From NCBI GenBank assembly GCA_019136175.1, contig JAGVUS010000277.1, positions 1 through 12,967 of the forward strand: a stretch of DNA of 12,967 bases, read 5' to 3'. This DNA comes from Chloroflexota bacterium (GTDB taxonomy: Bacteria; Chloroflexota; Anaerolineae; Anaerolineales; Anaerolineaceae). The position numbers and the translations under genes are program-made. Each line of letters begins with the position of its first letter. The first letter of the stretch is position 1. Shown piece after piece: positions 1 to 8,300 of the stretch. The notes below the pieces were generated by a model that searched no databases, was not told the origin of the DNA, and saw nothing but the letters and a program-made list of their open reading frames with translations.

Positions 1-426
1 CCGGGGAACAAAATGGGTGGTCAGTTCCTCATGCTGGCGGATGACCGCATTGGTTCCGGGCGTATCTACAATTGTGATTTCGGTAAGAAAACCGACAGGG
101 AGATGATGGACAAGGTAATGATCCTCAGCCAAGGTTTCCGATGCCGGTTCACCATACCGCAGCAGGTTGATGCGTGACGTGGTTGGAGTGACGCCTTCCT
201 TCAAGTATTGTTTTCCAAGCAAAGCATTTATGAAAGCACTTTTTCCGGCATTGAACTCACCAACAACCACCAGGAGAAAAAGATCATCCAGTTGGCGGAT
301 GGACTGCCCAAGCGCGTCCAGGTCATCACGGTTGGCATTGCATCCCACCAGGTTCATCCGAAGGTCATTTAAAAAATTTCGTTCCTGCTGAAGAATATGA
401 TCCTGTTCTGGTGATAATATTTTCAT
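1..426 (-). CDS. Dynamin-family GTPase, N-terminal part (cut by window edge)
   Basis: This is the first 142 residues of a large GTPase; the rest lies beyond position 1. The G domain is visible: P-loop GEFNAGKS at residues 56-63, a G2-type threonine in TPTTSR at about 81-85, and the G3 motif DTPG at 121-124. GEFNAGKS followed by FINALLG is typical of bacterial dynamin-like proteins, which remodel or protect membranes using GTP. About 50 mostly helical residues precede the P-loop, as in that family. Two consecutive ATGs occur (429 and 426). GGGAG in the upstream sequence is 3 bases from the first and 6 from the second, so 426 is preferred. An extended -10 promoter lies just upstream at 444-452. 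The family call is secure. Subfamily, partner gene and membrane-binding region cannot be judged from this fragment. Confidence 0.85.
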   Translation of the reverse strand, partial: MKILSPEQDHILQQERNFLNDLRMNLVGCNANRDDLDALGQSIRQLDDLFLLVVVGEFNAGKSAFINALLGKQYLKEGVTPTTSRINLLRYGEPASETLAEDHYLVHHLPVGFLTEITIVDTPGTNAVIRQHEELTTHFVPR

Positions 427-443
427 CATTGACTCCCAGACAG

Positions 444-452
444 ATTATAGCA
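444..452 (-). promoter_or_regulatory. Extended -10 promoter of the dynamin-like GTPase gene
   Basis: On the minus strand the sequence reads TGCTATAAT, a perfect TATAAT with the extended TG element. It is followed by a short leader carrying GGGAG and the ATG codons at 429/426. No convincing -35 box sits 16-18 bases upstream, as expected for an extended -10 promoter. It lies just downstream of the terminator of the preceding minus-strand gene. Confidence 0.65.
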
Positions 453-465
453 CCTTGGGTGTTGG

Positions 466-984
466 TTAAAATAACAGGAGCCACCCAATTGGGCAGCTCC
501 TGTATTTTAATTCAATGGTTTGAAAATTATCGTCCGCCGCGGCTCCAACGCCCACCCATGGGCATCTGTCCACCAGCACCCGTCGTGCAGCCACCTTGGG
601 AATAACCACCCCGGGCACCCTGTCCCATCGGGCAACAGCATCTGCCAGAGCCTGGGTGCGGGCTTCACTCATGACCGTCGTGAATTCCTCCAAAGACAAG
701 CCTTCAGCTTCAGCAATCTGCCACATGGTTTCACCAGCAGCAATCCGGGCTTCCAGGGTTTCAGCAGCAAGGTTCAGTTTTTCCGCAAAAGACTGGATCA
801 TTACCGAATGCATGACATCCGATAAAACACCCGATCCGCGTTCAGCAGTGCAGGCTGCCCCGTTGCACACACCTGAACCACCAGGTGTGGGGGGAGTATC
901 CGTTTGTGCAAATACAGTCATGCCTGCAACTGCCAGTACCACAGCCAGTCCAAAACCAGCCATCATCCAAACAAGCTTTTTCAT
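466..984 (-). CDS. Small exported protein, C-terminus probably frame-disrupted
   Basis: As read, this encodes 172 residues. Residues 1-26 form a signal peptide (MKK, hydrophobic core, VFA-Q cleavage site), so the product is exported. Two cysteines follow (40 and 45), then a helical region at about 55-118 of the type seen in small exported DUF2680-like proteins. The assignment to that group is from memory and tentative. From residue 119 the reading frame looks non-native. The minus-strand frame that starts with CCG at 631-629 encodes a Gly-rich 34-residue tail (PMGQGARGGY...GGQMPMGGRW...) ending at TAA 529-527, just before a hairpin terminator. The frame as annotated instead runs through that terminator to 466. 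The start at 984 is supported by GGAGG 9 bases upstream. The upstream region contains OmpR-type repeats. Function is unknown; the Met/Gly/Cys-rich tail could bind metal, which is speculation. Confidence 0.7.
   Translation of the reverse strand: MKKLVWMMAGFGLAVVLAVAGMTVFAQTDTPPTPGGSGVCNGAACTAERGSGVLSDVMHSVMIQSFAEKLNLAAETLEARIAAGETMWQIAEAEGLSLEEFTTVMSEARTQALADAVARWDRVPGVVIPKVAARRVLVDRCPWVGVGAAADDNFQTIELKYRSCPIGWLLLF
475..502 (-). terminator. Intrinsic terminator after the small exported protein gene
   Basis: The hairpin has an outer stem CAGGAGC/GCTCCTG and an inner CCCAATTGGG palindrome. On the minus strand it is followed by TTATTTT. It lies 25 bases after the TAA at 527-529 of the Gly-rich frame, the expected place for a terminator. 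It lies inside the coding frame of the 172-residue reading. On the plus strand a TATTTTAA stretch also follows, but no plus-strand gene precedes it. Confidence 0.75.
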
Positions 985-1017
985 CGTTGCGTTCCTCCAA
1001 TAAGATATTTGTTGTTG

Positions 1018-1049
1018 ATACGATTTAATCGTATAGGTATAGGATACCT
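1018..1049. promoter_or_regulatory. Two abutting palindromes in the promoter of the exported protein gene
   Basis: Positions 1018-1034 are a perfect 17-bp palindrome (ATACGATT-T-AATCGTAT). Positions 1035-1049 are a second inverted repeat (AGGTAT-AGG-ATACCT) that begins at the next base. They lie where the -10 region and transcription start should fall for the minus-strand gene starting at 984. Candidate -10 hexamers TATACC and TATACG lie within them. No T-tract follows, so an operator is a better reading than a terminator. Confidence 0.45.
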
Positions 1050-1055
1050 GATGGA

Positions 1056-1094
1056 TGTGAAGAACTTGTGAAGAAATTTCACGGATGATGTGAA
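1056..1094 (-). promoter_or_regulatory. Phased TTCACA repeats, probable OmpR/PhoB-family activator site
   Basis: On the minus strand TTCTTCACA occurs twice with an exact 11-bp period (plus-strand positions 1056-1064 and 1067-1075). A third TTCACA lies at 1089-1094, exactly 22 bp from the second. All three half-sites are on the same face of the helix. Direct repeats at 11 bp are the usual binding architecture of OmpR/PhoB-family response regulators. The repeat block ends just before the probable -10 region of the gene starting at 984, an activator position. It begins 4 bases after the uvrB stop. Confidence 0.5.
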
Positions 1095-1097
1095 TTT

Positions 1098-3143
1098 TTA
1101 CTCTTCACCAGCCAGCAGACGGGCTTTTTGCCACGGCGGCAGGTTGGATTCCTCGGCAAGGATGGCTCGTAATTCATAAATCTGATCGCGCAATGCTGCC
1201 GCCCGTTCAAACTCCAGGTCTTTTGCAGCCTGTTTCATTTCCTTTTCCAGTTCCACAATTACCCGCTGAATTTCCCGTTTTGGAAGTGTCCCGGCGCTGT
1301 GCCTGCCTGCCTGGTAAGTACCCTGGGATTCAGCAACCCCCTGGCTGACCGTCAATCGTTCCGTCAGGTCATGAACTGCTTTGACAATACTGACCGGTTG
1401 AATTCCATGAGCTTCATTGTACGCCTTTTGCTTTGCCCGTCTGCGGTTGGTCTCATCAATCGCAAATTTCATGGAATCAGTCATTCGGTCAGCATACATA
1501 ATCACCTTGCCATTCAGGTGGCGGGCAGCCCGACCAATGGTCTGAATCAGGGCTGTAGCAGACCGCAGAAAACCTTCCTTATCCGCATCCAGGATTGCCA
1601 CCAGGGAGACTTCCGGCAGGTCCAGACCCTCCCGCAACAGGTTAATGCCAACAACCACATCAAACACACCCAGCCGTAAATCCCGCAAAATGCCGACACG
1701 TTCAATCGTTTCCACTTCCGAGTGGAGATAATGGACCTTGATGCCCAGTTCCATCAGGTATTCGGCAAGGTCCTCTGCCATACGCTTTGTCAGTGTCGTC
1801 ACAAGTCCCCGCTCACCAACCTCCACGCGGCGGCGAATTTCTCCGATCAGGTCATCCACCTGTCCACGCGTTGGACGGATCTCCACCTCCGGGTCAATCA
1901 ATCCGGTTGGGCGGATGATCTGCTCCACAACCTGGTCCGCTTTTTGCATTTCGTATGGCCCAGGGGTGGCACTGGTATAAACTGTATATCCCATGTGGGA
2001 TTCAAATTCATCAAACTTCAGGGGACGGTTATCCAGTGTTGAGGGCAGCCGGAATCCATACTCCACCAGGGTTTGTTTGCGGGAGCGATCCCCGTTGTAC
2101 ATGCCGCGCACCTGTGGAATGGTCATGTGAGATTCATCCAGCACAAGAATATAATCACTGGGAAGATAATCGATCAATGTCCACGGAGCAGAACCCTGTT
2201 CCCGCTGGTCGAGATGGCGGGAATAATTTTCAATCCCCGAACAATAACCCACCTCACGCAACATCTCCAGGTCATACCGGGTGCGCTGCTCCAGCCGCTG
2301 GGCTTCCAATAATTTGCCCTCCTGCTTAAACCGCCTGAGCTGGGCATCCAGTTCATTTTCAATATCCACCAATGCCTGCTTCAGTTTATCTTCCTGAGCA
2401 ATATAATGTTTGGCTGGATATACATAAAATTCTTGTGGTTCTTCATAAACCTCCCCGGTCACCGGGTTGAAAATCATCAGGCGTTCCACTTCATCTCCAA
2501 AAAAAACAATCCGGTACACCCGCCGATCCTCGTAGGCTGGATAGATTTCCAGTGTATCACCACGCACCCGAAAGATACCTGGTTTTAGATCAAGGTCGTT
2601 CCGCTGGTACTGGCTTTCCACCAGTTGACGCAGCAGGGCATTTCTGCGGTAGATCTCCCCCACCTTGAGATGGACAACCACTCTCCCATATTCCTGCGGG
2701 CTCCCCAGACCATAAATGCAGGATACGGAAGCAACGATGATCACATCCCGCCGAGACATGAGTGCTGTTGTAGCAGCCAGGCGAAGACGTTCGATTTCAT
2801 CATTGATCTCCGTCTCCTTTTCAATATACAGGTCCTGCTTGGGAACATATGCTTCCGGCTGATAGTAATCATAATAGGAGACAAAATATGAAACTGCGTT
2901 TTCCGGAAAAAATTCCGCAAATTCGGCATATAACTGGGCAGCCAGGGTTTTATTATGCGCCATGACAAGGGCTGGCATCTGCAATTCCTGGATAATATTG
3001 GCAATTGTAAAGGTTTTACCAGTTCCAGTGGCACCCAACAGAACCTGGTGTCGCTTTCCCGCTTGAATGCCATTCACGAGCTGCCGAATCGCATCCGGTT
3101 GATCACCGGTTGGAATATAAGGAGCCTGTAAACGAAACTCCAT
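1098..3143 (-). CDS. uvrB: UvrB, excinuclease ABC subunit B
   Basis: This is the full-length (681 residues) DNA-damage recognition helicase of nucleotide excision repair. It receives damaged DNA from UvrA and then recruits UvrC for dual incision, in the cytoplasm. Walker A GATGTGKT is at residues 37-44. The damage-clamping beta-hairpin YYDYYQPEAYVP lies at about 90-101. Walker B DESH is at 336-339. The C-terminal helicase motifs include TIGRAARH, and a UVR motif that contacts UvrA/UvrC lies at about 623-662. The ATG at 3143 follows AGGTGAACC and fits the conserved family N-terminus. Its own extended -10 promoter is at 3179-3187, so it need not depend on the upstream kinase gene. No terminator is obvious between its stop and the next minus-strand gene, so read-through is possible. 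Confidence 0.98.
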   Translation of the reverse strand: MEFRLQAPYIPTGDQPDAIRQLVNGIQAGKRHQVLLGATGTGKTFTIANIIQELQMPALVMAHNKTLAAQLYAEFAEFFPENAVSYFVSYYDYYQPEAYVPKQDLYIEKETEINDEIERLRLAATTALMSRRDVIIVASVSCIYGLGSPQEYGRVVVHLKVGEIYRRNALLRQLVESQYQRNDLDLKPGIFRVRGDTLEIYPAYEDRRVYRIVFFGDEVERLMIFNPVTGEVYEEPQEFYVYPAKHYIAQEDKLKQALVDIENELDAQLRRFKQEGKLLEAQRLEQRTRYDLEMLREVGYCSGIENYSRHLDQREQGSAPWTLIDYLPSDYILVLDESHMTIPQVRGMYNGDRSRKQTLVEYGFRLPSTLDNRPLKFDEFESHMGYTVYTSATPGPYEMQKADQVVEQIIRPTGLIDPEVEIRPTRGQVDDLIGEIRRRVEVGERGLVTTLTKRMAEDLAEYLMELGIKVHYLHSEVETIERVGILRDLRLGVFDVVVGINLLREGLDLPEVSLVAILDADKEGFLRSATALIQTIGRAARHLNGKVIMYADRMTDSMKFAIDETNRRRAKQKAYNEAHGIQPVSIVKAVHDLTERLTVSQGVAESQGTYQAGRHSAGTLPKREIQRVIVELEKEMKQAAKDLEFERAAALRDQIYELRAILAEESNLPPWQKARLLAGEE

Positions 3144-3165
3144 GGTTCACCTGCCTTCACATATG

Positions 3166-3177
3166 GGTCAATTGTTC
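3166..3177 (-). promoter_or_regulatory. Imperfect LexA-like half-palindrome at the uvrB promoter
   Basis: On the minus strand GAACAATTGACC lies immediately after the -10 box of uvrB, over the expected transcription start. Compared with the Gram-positive-type SOS box GAAC-N4-GTTC, one half is perfect and the other has two mismatches. The position suits a repressor and the gene is a common SOS member. The match is imperfect, and the LexA motif of this lineage is not known to me with certainty. Confidence 0.2.
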
Positions 3178-3178
3178 T

Positions 3179-3187
3179 ATTATAACA
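3179..3187 (-). promoter_or_regulatory. Extended -10 promoter of uvrB
   Basis: The minus strand reads TGTTATAAT, a perfect -10 hexamer with the TG extension, about 36 bases before the uvrB ATG. The -35 position at 17-bp spacing reads GTTCAC, a weak match, which an extended -10 can tolerate. It sits in the 77-base gap after the sensor kinase gene. Confidence 0.65.
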
Positions 3188-3220
3188 CCAACCACAAGTG
3201 TGTGAACCAATTTCGGCAAT

Positions 3221-4582
3221 TCATGCTTTGGGAAATTGCAATGTAAAGATCGCTCCACCAGACGGATGATTTTCTACCATGATGGTTCCACCCATCAGCT
3301 GGGTGAGCAGGCGGGCAATCGCCAAACCCAAACCGGTTCCCCCCTCCTGCCGACTGCGGGATTTATCCGCCCTGTAAAACCGTTCAAAGATATGGGGCAG
3401 GGCATCGTCCGGTATTCCAGGACCCGAATCGTGGATCATCATTCCAATCGAGGTACCGGAAGGCACCAGTTCCAGCGTGATTTGCCCCCCATCCGGGGTA
3501 TAACGAAATGCATTGGACAGTAAATTCCCCAAAATCTGATCCAGGCGGTCCGGATCCCCAAGGAGATACCCAGCCTTTCCCCCATTACTGACCAGTGTCA
3601 GTTGAATATTCCGTTTTTCCGCCAAAGGGCGGTGCCGTTCCACCACCCGGGCAAGCAGGAGACCGGGATCAATCTCCACCTGTTCCAGGGTGAGTTCCCC
3701 GGCTTCCGCCAGGGCAAGGGTTCGCAAATCTCCCACCAGGCGGGTCAGGAGCGTATTTTGATCCAACGCAGCTTGCAGGTTTTCCGCTGATATTGGGTAA
3801 ACACCATCCATCATTGCTTCCAATTGTGCCTTCTGCACCGCCAGTGGATTACGCAGTTCATGGGCAACATCCGCAGTCATTTCCCGCCTCCGCAGTTCAG
3901 ATTTCTGCAAGGATTCCGCCATGGAATTGAATGTATTCCCCAATACAGCCAGTTCATCCTTTCCCCGCACCTCAACCCGTTGATTGAGGTCTCCCTTGCC
4001 CATTTTTTCTGCCGCAAGCGTCAGCTTCTGCACAGGACGCAGCAGGTAAATCGCAGTTAGAATCGCCAGCACCATTGCAATCACCCCGGCAACCAGTGCA
4101 GCCTGGAGAGCAGCTGTGTTTAATCGTTCAATCAATGGAATTTCATCACCCTGGCGATAATTGACTCCCCCTGCCGGAAGCAGGTAGCCAATGATTTGAT
4201 TGTTTTGATCATTTAACTGGATGGCAGCTTCCAGGTCATCCTTGCCAAGCTGATTACCGACAGCGCTTCCAGCTGTATCAGCCAAAACCATTCCACCCTT
4301 ATCCGCCAGCTGTAGCCTCTGCCCCATCATCCCACCGCTGCCCCGCCCTCCCGCTCCTCCCATGCCGTGGGAGGTCGACAGCAATCCGTCAACACCATTC
4401 CAGGAGCCAAATTCGTTGTAATAATCCTCCAGGCTGGTAGCGAGGGAATCCAATCCAATCATGCCACCCCGTGCCATATACATGGATACCTGCCGGGGTG
4501 TATCCATACGAACAAAGATGACCACGCTCAAGATGGCAACCAAACCAACCAGCACCAGGGACAGGAAAAGTTTCCACTTCAT
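3221..4582 (-). CDS. Membrane sensor histidine kinase (HAMP-HisKA-HATPase)
   Basis: This is a 453-residue class I sensor kinase. TM1 is at about 5-25 and TM2 at 160-182, with an extracytoplasmic sensor region of about 130 residues between them. A HAMP domain is at about 183-230. The HisKA domain has H241 in the H-box DVAHELRNP. The HATPase domain shows the N-box with N357, the G1 box DSGPGI (385-390) and the G2 box GTGLGLA. All residues needed for autophosphorylation appear present. The sensor region contains a Gly/Met-rich stretch (residues 73-87, GMGGAGGRGSGGMMG) followed by a segment resembling BaeS-type sensor folds. The ligand is unknown. The start at 4582 follows a strong GGAGGTG. It lies 26 bases after the response regulator stop, in the same operon, so the two form a cognate pair. 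It is the last gene of the pth-mfd operon. Confidence 0.93.
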   Translation of the reverse strand: MKWKLFLSLVLVGLVAILSVVIFVRMDTPRQVSMYMARGGMIGLDSLATSLEDYYNEFGSWNGVDGLLSTSHGMGGAGGRGSGGMMGQRLQLADKGGMVLADTAGSAVGNQLGKDDLEAAIQLNDQNNQIIGYLLPAGGVNYRQGDEIPLIERLNTAALQAALVAGVIAMVLAILTAIYLLRPVQKLTLAAEKMGKGDLNQRVEVRGKDELAVLGNTFNSMAESLQKSELRRREMTADVAHELRNPLAVQKAQLEAMMDGVYPISAENLQAALDQNTLLTRLVGDLRTLALAEAGELTLEQVEIDPGLLLARVVERHRPLAEKRNIQLTLVSNGGKAGYLLGDPDRLDQILGNLLSNAFRYTPDGGQITLELVPSGTSIGMMIHDSGPGIPDDALPHIFERFYRADKSRSRQEGGTGLGLAIARLLTQLMGGTIMVENHPSGGAIFTLQFPKA

Positions 4583-4608
4583 GCTTCACCTCCAACCGGA
4601 GTTCTCAA

Positions 4609-5292
4609 TCAAAATTTCCTAAACCTGTATCCCACCCCAAATACAGTTTCAATGTAATACGGTTGTTTGGGGTCTGGTTCCAGCTTGCTGCGTAAATTCT
4701 TGATATGAGCATCAATGGTTCGCTCGTACCCTTCGTAAGCTGACCCCTGGGCGGATTCCAGTAATTGCAAACGGCTGAATGCCCGACCCGGCTGCGAAGC
4801 CAATGTGACCAACAGCGAAAATTCAGTAGGGGTCAGGTCCACCGTTTCTCCACTGCGGATAAGCGTATGGGCATCCAGGTCAATCTCCAGATCACCCAGC
4901 CGGATGACTTGATTTGGTGAACCAGTTCGGGGACCTGTCCGGCGTAATACCGTTCGAACACGCGCCACCACTTCCCGCGGTGAATATGGTTTGAGAATAT
5001 AGTCATCTGCTCCCAATTCCAATCCAATCAGGCGGTCGGTCTCCTCCACCCGGGCAGTCACCATAATGATGGGGGTTTCCGATTTTCTCCGGATTTCCCG
5101 GGCAACATCCAGACCATCCATACCAGGCAGGTTCAAGTCCAGCAGCACCAGGTCAGGCTTTTCCCGTTCCCACATGACCAGTCCAAGATCACCACGCCCC
5201 GTGGTGATTACAGAGTAGCCAGCTTTCTCAAGGTAGGAACGTAAAATTCTAACAAGTTCACTTTCATCTTCAATAATCAAAATCTTCGTCAT
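4609..5292 (-). CDS. OmpR/PhoB-family response regulator
   Basis: This is a 227-residue two-domain transcription factor. The receiver domain begins MTKILIIEDE, with acidic pocket E8/D9, phosphoacceptor D52 (LVLLDLNLPGMDG), T79 and K101 (KPYS). The C-terminal winged-helix DNA-binding domain spans about 125-227 and includes LTPTEFSLL and RTIDAHIKNLRSKLE, ending GVGYRF. The frame is open up to 5340, but that would overlap the end of mfd and add 16 residues before the conserved start, so ATG 5292 is preferred. Its ribosome site (GGAAGA, 11 bases upstream) is weak. The mfd stop is 19 bases upstream, so translation may be coupled to mfd. The partner is the kinase gene just downstream. Regulators of this type bind 11-bp direct repeats, and such repeats occur at 1056-1094. 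Confidence 0.93.
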   Translation of the reverse strand: MTKILIIEDESELVRILRSYLEKAGYSVITTGRGDLGLVMWEREKPDLVLLDLNLPGMDGLDVAREIRRKSETPIIMVTARVEETDRLIGLELGADDYILKPYSPREVVARVRTVLRRTGPRTGSPNQVIRLGDLEIDLDAHTLIRSGETVDLTPTEFSLLVTLASQPGRAFSRLQLLESAQGSAYEGYERTIDAHIKNLRSKLEPDPKQPYYIETVFGVGYRFRKF

Positions 5293-5311
5293 GGTTGCAC
5301 CAATCTTCCGT

Positions 5312-8300
5312 TCAAGCATCCAAGTTCTGTTCGTGAACAAGTGTTTTCAAAGATTGGATGAGATCCTCCCGCCAGGAAAAATTTTTCCAATCCACCGCCA
5401 TCCAGTATGCATTTTTACCTGCCCGGATGGTGGGACCCAGGGGAGGCAGGTTTCGGTTTGGGCTGCCTTCCGGTAAAGGCGGGAACCTCAATATCACCTG
5501 GTCACTTTCCACACTTACAGAGATCAACCCTGCCGTTTGAGCCAGTATCTTCACCAGCATCTGGTAAAACAGGTTTTCCACCGGCTCGGGGAGGGATCCA
5601 AACCTGTCAACCAATTCCTCCTTCAAGGTGGAAAGGTCGAATTCATTCTGCATTTCTGCGATCCGGCGGTACAAACTCAACCGCAGATTTTGATCAGGCA
5701 CATAATCGACAGGAATGCCCACTGGCATGGGTAAATCCACCGCAACCGCAAGATGCAGTTCCCGGATGCCCAATCCTTCCACATCCGGAGCAGGCAGGGC
5801 GCTGACCTTGCGCAACTGCCGGACAGCCTGGGCAAGCAGGCGGGTATATAAGTGGAAGCCAACGCTGGCAATATAACCATGCTGCTGCGTTCCCAACAGT
5901 TCGCCCGCCCCGCGCATCTCCAGGTCACGCATGGCAATTGAATATCCGGAGCCAAGCTGTGTATTTTCCGCAATTACCTCCAGCCGTTCCTGCCCTTCCG
6001 GTGTGGGAGGTTTCTTGCGGTGGCGGAAGAAATAAGCATAAGCCCGCTGGGCACCGCGTCCCACCCTGCCCCGCAGCTGGTAAAGCTGTGCCAGCCCAAA
6101 GGTATCCCCCCGATCAACAATCAAGGTATTGGCGTTGGGTATGTCCAATCCGGATTCGATAATGGATGTACATAGCAGTACATCAATCTCACCGGCAGTA
6201 AATTGCGTCATGATGCTGGATAGTTTTGCTTCCGGCATCTGTCCATGCCCCACCCCAATTCTTGCCTCAGGCACCAATGTTTCAAGGTGCCGCTCCATGG
6301 CGCGGATGGTCTGAACGCGGTTGTGTACAAAAAACACCTGCCCGCCCCGTTCCAGTTCCCTCAGGATTGCCTGCCTCACCAGCCTCGGTGAATAAGGACC
6401 AATGTGGGTAATAATGGGCAAGCGTTCCTCCGGCGGCGTGTTAATGGTTGAAATATCACGAACGCCGGTCAGCGCCATGTAAAGGGTGCGCGGGATGGGC
6501 GTGGCGGTCAGGGTAAGAACATCCACTTCTGTCCGCAGTTTCTTAAAATGCTCCTTATGCGTGACCCCAAACCGCTGTTCCTCATCAATAATCACCAAGC
6601 CCAGGTCTTTAAACTGAACATCCGGTGAGATCAAGCGATGGGTGCCAATGACAATATCCACCTCACCCAACGCCAGCTTCAGCAGAATTTCATCCTGCTC
6701 CCTGGCAGTACGGAAGCGGGACAGCATTTCCACCACAACAGGATAGGCGGAAAGACGCTGCCGGAAAGTTTCAAAATGCTGCTGTGCCAGGACTGTTGTG
6801 GGAACAAGGATTGCCACTTGTTTCCCATCCATGACAGCCTTAAACGCCGCCCGCAGGGCAACTTCGGTTTTTCCATATCCCACATCACCGCAGAGAAGCC
6901 GGTCCATGGGACGGGATTTTTCCATATCCTGTTTGACTGCCTGGATGGCAGTCAGTTGGTCCCCGGTCTCCACGTATGGAAAACTGGCTTCCAGCTCATT
7001 TTGCCAGGCAGTATCCGGTTGAAAGGCATGACCCTCTGCCACCTGTCGTTTTGCATACAATTCCAACAGGTCCTGGGCAACCTTCAATACCTCCTCCCGC
7101 ACCCGTTGTTTGGTTTGGCTCCATTCTGCCGTTCCCAGCCGGGTGGCATTGGGCGGGTCTGCATCCGGACCAATATAGCGGCTTAATCGGTCTGCCTGGT
7201 GGACAGGCACATATAACTGATCGCCGCCGTCGTATTCGACGCACAGGAATTCGCGTTCACTGCCATCCAACATGCGCTGGACAAGCCCTGCATACCTTCC
7301 AATGCCATAATCCACGTGAACAACCCAATCACCAGGGTGCAAATCCAGGTAGGAGGATTCTGGAGATTCCGCAGATGGTCTGTGCCGCTGGCGAGCCTGG
7401 GGGCGCTCCCAGCCAAAGATTTCCGAATCGGTCAGCAGGTGAAGGATCTTTCCATCCTCCAGTTCCAGGTTAAACCCCTCCGTCAGGCTGCCCTCCCGGA
7501 AATCCGGCGGGCAATCCACGCACAAGTCTCCACTTCGTTCACCCCACAATTCTTTTAACCGGGACACCTGGCGGCTGACAATCATCACTTTTTGTTGTTT
7601 TTTACAGGATTCCTCCACGTCATCCAGCAGCGGTTTTAAGCGTCCCCCATACCGGATGCCAGGGCTGAAGCGCTGTGCCAGCATGGATGGTTCTTCATCG
7701 GTGGAATACCCCAGTCCCATCCAGGCATGACCATCCATGCTGTCTTTTAACTCCGACCAGCTCAGGTATGGTACTGGAAAGTCTTCCGGAAGGACCCCTG
7801 CAATCACATTTTCATGCTTCAGACGGACTGCCTGTTCCTCGATTTCATTTGCCACGCTTTCCAACAAATCCAGGTCACCCACCAGAATGCGGGCTTTTCG
7901 GGGCAGGTAATCCAACAGGCTTGCCGGGGAACGGTGCACCAGGGGGAGATGAAACTCACTCAACTCCATTGGTGTCACACCAACCTCGGCAGCCCTGCCC
8001 GGCAGGATTTCCCTCGCCGGTGTAATCAACAACTGATCCAGCCCACGGATTTTCCGTTGGGTCGCCGGATCAAATGAACGCATGGTATCCAAAATGTCCC
8101 CAAAAAATTCGATCCGTGCAGGCTGGGCTTCTGCCGGAGCCCAAATATCCAACAATCCACCCCTGCGGGAAAATTGACCTGGCTCAACCACTACATCCGC
8201 AGCAGAATAACCAATATCCACCAGCCACCGCACAAGGCTCTCAGGCGAGATTTCCTGGTCCAACCGGAAAACCTTGCTTGCCTTCAAGAATTCCCGCCTG

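Noticed and set aside
640..984. LysM domain in the small exported protein (GETMWQIAEAEGLSLEEF)
   Set aside because: It resembles the LysM phrase 'GDTLWSIA...G', but the surrounding spacing and the rest of the fold do not fit; the segment looks helical.
596..1003. 135-codon open frame on the plus strand opposite the small exported protein gene
   Set aside because: It is antisense to a frame with a clear signal peptide, has no ribosome site and no recognisable domain, and crosses the promoter of the opposite gene.
1018..1034. Rho-independent terminator of uvrB
   Set aside because: The 17-bp palindrome is AT-rich with no G/C stem and no T-tract on the minus strand.
5293..5340. Upstream extension of the response regulator to 5340
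   Set aside because: It would overlap the end of mfd and add 16 residues before the conserved MTKILIIEDE start, with no better ribosome site.
6976..7473. 165-codon plus-strand open frame inside mfd
   Set aside because: It is an antisense shadow of mfd at the RNA polymerase-interaction region, with Pro/Arg-rich low-complexity translation and no start signal.
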